A stretch of 64,000 nt of DNA. Source: CAVZOY01 sp963777095 (lineage in GTDB: Bacteria > Actinomycetota > Actinomycetes > Mycobacteriales > Geodermatophilaceae). Below the pieces are notes generated by a model. The model was not told the origin of the DNA. It did not search any database and saw only the letters and a program-made list of their open reading frames with translations. Positions 62,882 through 64,000 of this stretch are shown piece after piece. The first letter of the stretch is position 1, and each line of letters opens with the position of its first letter. Location: positions 496,001 through 560,000 of the forward strand of contig CAVZOY010000004.1 in the NCBI GenBank assembly GCA_963777095.1, given 5' to 3'. The position numbers and the translations under genes were made by a program.

Positions 62882-64000
62882 GCATCACCGCTGATCAGGA
62901 GAAGAGCGCCCTCACCAACGTCAACACGCAGCTGTTCATCGGCGGCGAGTGGCGCGAGGCATCCGGCGGCGCCACGCTCGACGTCGAGGACCCCTCGACG
63001 GGCGAGGCGATCGCCTCGGTCGCCGACGCGACGCCCGAGGACGCGTCGGCCGCGCTCGACGCCGCCTGCGCCGTGCAGGCCGAGTGGGCCGCCCACCCGC
63101 CGCGCGAGCGCGGCGAGATCCTGCGCCGCGCCTACGAGGCGATCACCGCGAAGGCCGACGAGCTCGCGCTGGTGATGACGCTCGAGATGGGCAAGCCGCT
63201 CGCCGAGTCGAAGGCCGAGATCGCCTACGCGTCGGAGTTCTTCCGCTGGTTCGCCGAGGAGGCGGTGCGGATCGAGGGCCGCTACGCGACCGCGCCCAAC
63301 GGCGCCGGGCGGCTGCTGACCATGCGCCAGCCGGTGGGCCCCTGTTACATGATCACGCCCTGGAACTTCCCCATGGCGATGGGGACGCGCAAGATCGGGC
63401 CGGCGATCGCGGCGGGCTGCACGATGGTGGTCAAGCCCGCGCAGCAGACGCCGCTGTCGATGCTCGCGCTCGGCGAGATCCTCGAGGAGTCCGGGCTGCC
63501 CGCCGGCGTGCTCAACATCGTCACCTCGAGCAAGTCGAGCGACGTCTCGAAGCCGATCATCGGCGACGCGCGCCTGCGCAAGCTGTCGTTCACCGGCTCG
63601 ACCGAGGTCGGCCGCAAGCTGATCGAGCAGTCCGCGCACAACATCCTGCGCGTGTCGATGGAGCTCGGGCGGGAACGCGCCGTTCCTCGTCTTCGACGAC
63701 GCCGACGTCGACGACGCGGTCGAGGGCGCGGTGATCGCCAAGATGCGCAACATCGGCGAGGCGTGCACGGCGGCCAACCGCTTCCACGTCGCCGAGAAGC
63801 TGCAGGACGAGTTCGCCGAGAAGCTCGCCGCCAAGCTCGCCGAGATGCCGGTCGGGCGCGGCACCGAGGACGACGTCAAGGTCGGGCCGCTGATCGACGG
63901 CGACGCAGCGCGAGAAGGTCGAGGAGCTCGTCGACGACGCGACGAGCAAGGGCGCGCAGCGTCGTGCTCGGCGGCACCGAGCGCGACGGCGCCGGCTACT
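62878..64000 (+). CDS. NAD(P)-dependent succinate-semialdehyde-type aldehyde dehydrogenase (3' end off window; frameshifts)
   Basis: At least 370 residues seen. ATG overlaps the ThDP-enzyme stop. Motifs: LFIGGEWREASGGATLDVED, MTLEMGKPLAESKAEIAYAS, YMITPWNFPMAMGTRKIGPA, GCTMVVKPAQQTPLSMLALG, KLSFTGSTEVGRKLIEQSAH (NAD-binding FTGST), SMELG with catalytic Glu, and NIGEACTAANRFHVAEKLQD with the active-site Cys. The MELGKPLAE and GEACTAANRF patterns are those of GabD-type enzymes. Base errors near 63,672, 63,905 and 63,957. Expected to oxidise the semialdehyde product of the preceding enzyme to succinate. Confidence 0.88.
   Translation, partial: MSITADQEKSALTNVNTQLFIGGEWREASGGATLDVEDPSTGEAIASVADATPEDASAALDAACAVQAEWAAHPPRERGEILRRAYEAITAKADELALVMTLEMGKPLAESKAEIAYASEFFRWFAEEAVRIEGRYATAPNGAGRLLTMRQPVGPCYMITPWNFPMAMGTRKIGPAIAAGCTMVVKPAQQTPLSMLALGEILEESGLPAGVLNIVTSSKSSDVSKPIIGDARLRKLSFTGSTEVGRKLIEQSAHNILRVSMELGRERAVPRLRRRRRRRRGRGRGDRQDAQHRRGVHGGQPLPRRREAAGRVRREARRQARRDAGRARHRGRRQGRAADRRRRSARRSRSSSTTRRARARSVVLGGTERDGAGY

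Overview
The window is high-GC DNA that reads as three joined pieces. (1) About 1-2,195 is a fragment of a type I restriction-modification locus on the minus strand: the 3' two-thirds of hsdM followed by the start of hsdS. (2) About 2,200-47,530 is a continuous actinobacterial chromosome stretch, probably Geodermatophilaceae-like (Blastococcus, Geodermatophilus or Modestobacter; the family is my inference). (3) About 47,530-64,000 has the gene content of another, deeper-branching high-GC actinobacterium, probably Solirubrobacterales/Thermoleophilia (inference). The 47.5 kb join falls at the end of ftsQ, where ftsZ should follow but an FtsH protease begins, and the 2.2 kb join cuts hsdM inside its N-terminal domain. 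Both look like assembly junctions rather than biology. Single-base frameshifts occur in all three pieces, as expected from incompletely polished long reads. I therefore annotate interrupted genes as whole genes with frameshifts, not as decayed pseudogenes.

Layout of piece 2: a small membrane protein; a LolA-like lipoprotein-binding protein with an ABC-2 transporter; a lipase; a CDP-alcohol phosphatidyltransferase; adenosine kinase; a flavin reductase. Next comes a minus-strand, 4-nt-overlap operon (YbaK deacylase, GNAT, CrtO-type oxidoreductase, CruF-like carotenoid hydratase, family 2 glycosyltransferase) that probably makes a glycosylated carotenoid. Then follows a DNA-damage region: a DUF222/HNH nuclease, a DUF6504-HEPN-dnaE2 operon and dinB, each preceded by a perfect actinobacterial LexA box (TCGAAC-N4-GTTCGA). 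Between dnaE2 and dinB lie a methyltransferase/phosphatase pair and a minus-strand operon of two tiny Asp-Gly-Gly-Ala repeat proteins, a JmjC/cupin oxygenase and a sucrase/ferredoxin-like protein. From 27 kb come DUF3040, a transglutaminase-DUF58-MoxR operon and the division/cell-wall (dcw) cluster: mraZ, rsmH, ftsL, ftsI, murE, murF, mraY, murD, ftsW, murG, murC, ftsQ. The cluster has a recognisable MraZ operator and a three-hairpin mraW-type RNA leader.

Layout of piece 3: ftsH; a VOC protein behind a collapsed alcohol dehydrogenase; mreB and a diacylglycerol kinase; methylmalonyl-CoA epimerase; a PAP2 phosphatase; the GTPase YchF; a receiver-GGDEF protein; a very large LuxR-type (LAL) regulator; a 5'-3' exonuclease; a MaoC hydratase; a HAD phosphatase; a SpoIID-like protein; and an operon of a ThDP-dependent enzyme plus a succinate-semialdehyde-type dehydrogenase, running off the right edge.

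The best candidate for something undescribed is the 22.6-25.5 kb operon. Two paralogous DGGA-repeat mini-proteins share the same translation leader and sit directly upstream of an intact HxD...H JmjC-type oxygenase, which suggests a peptide-modification system.
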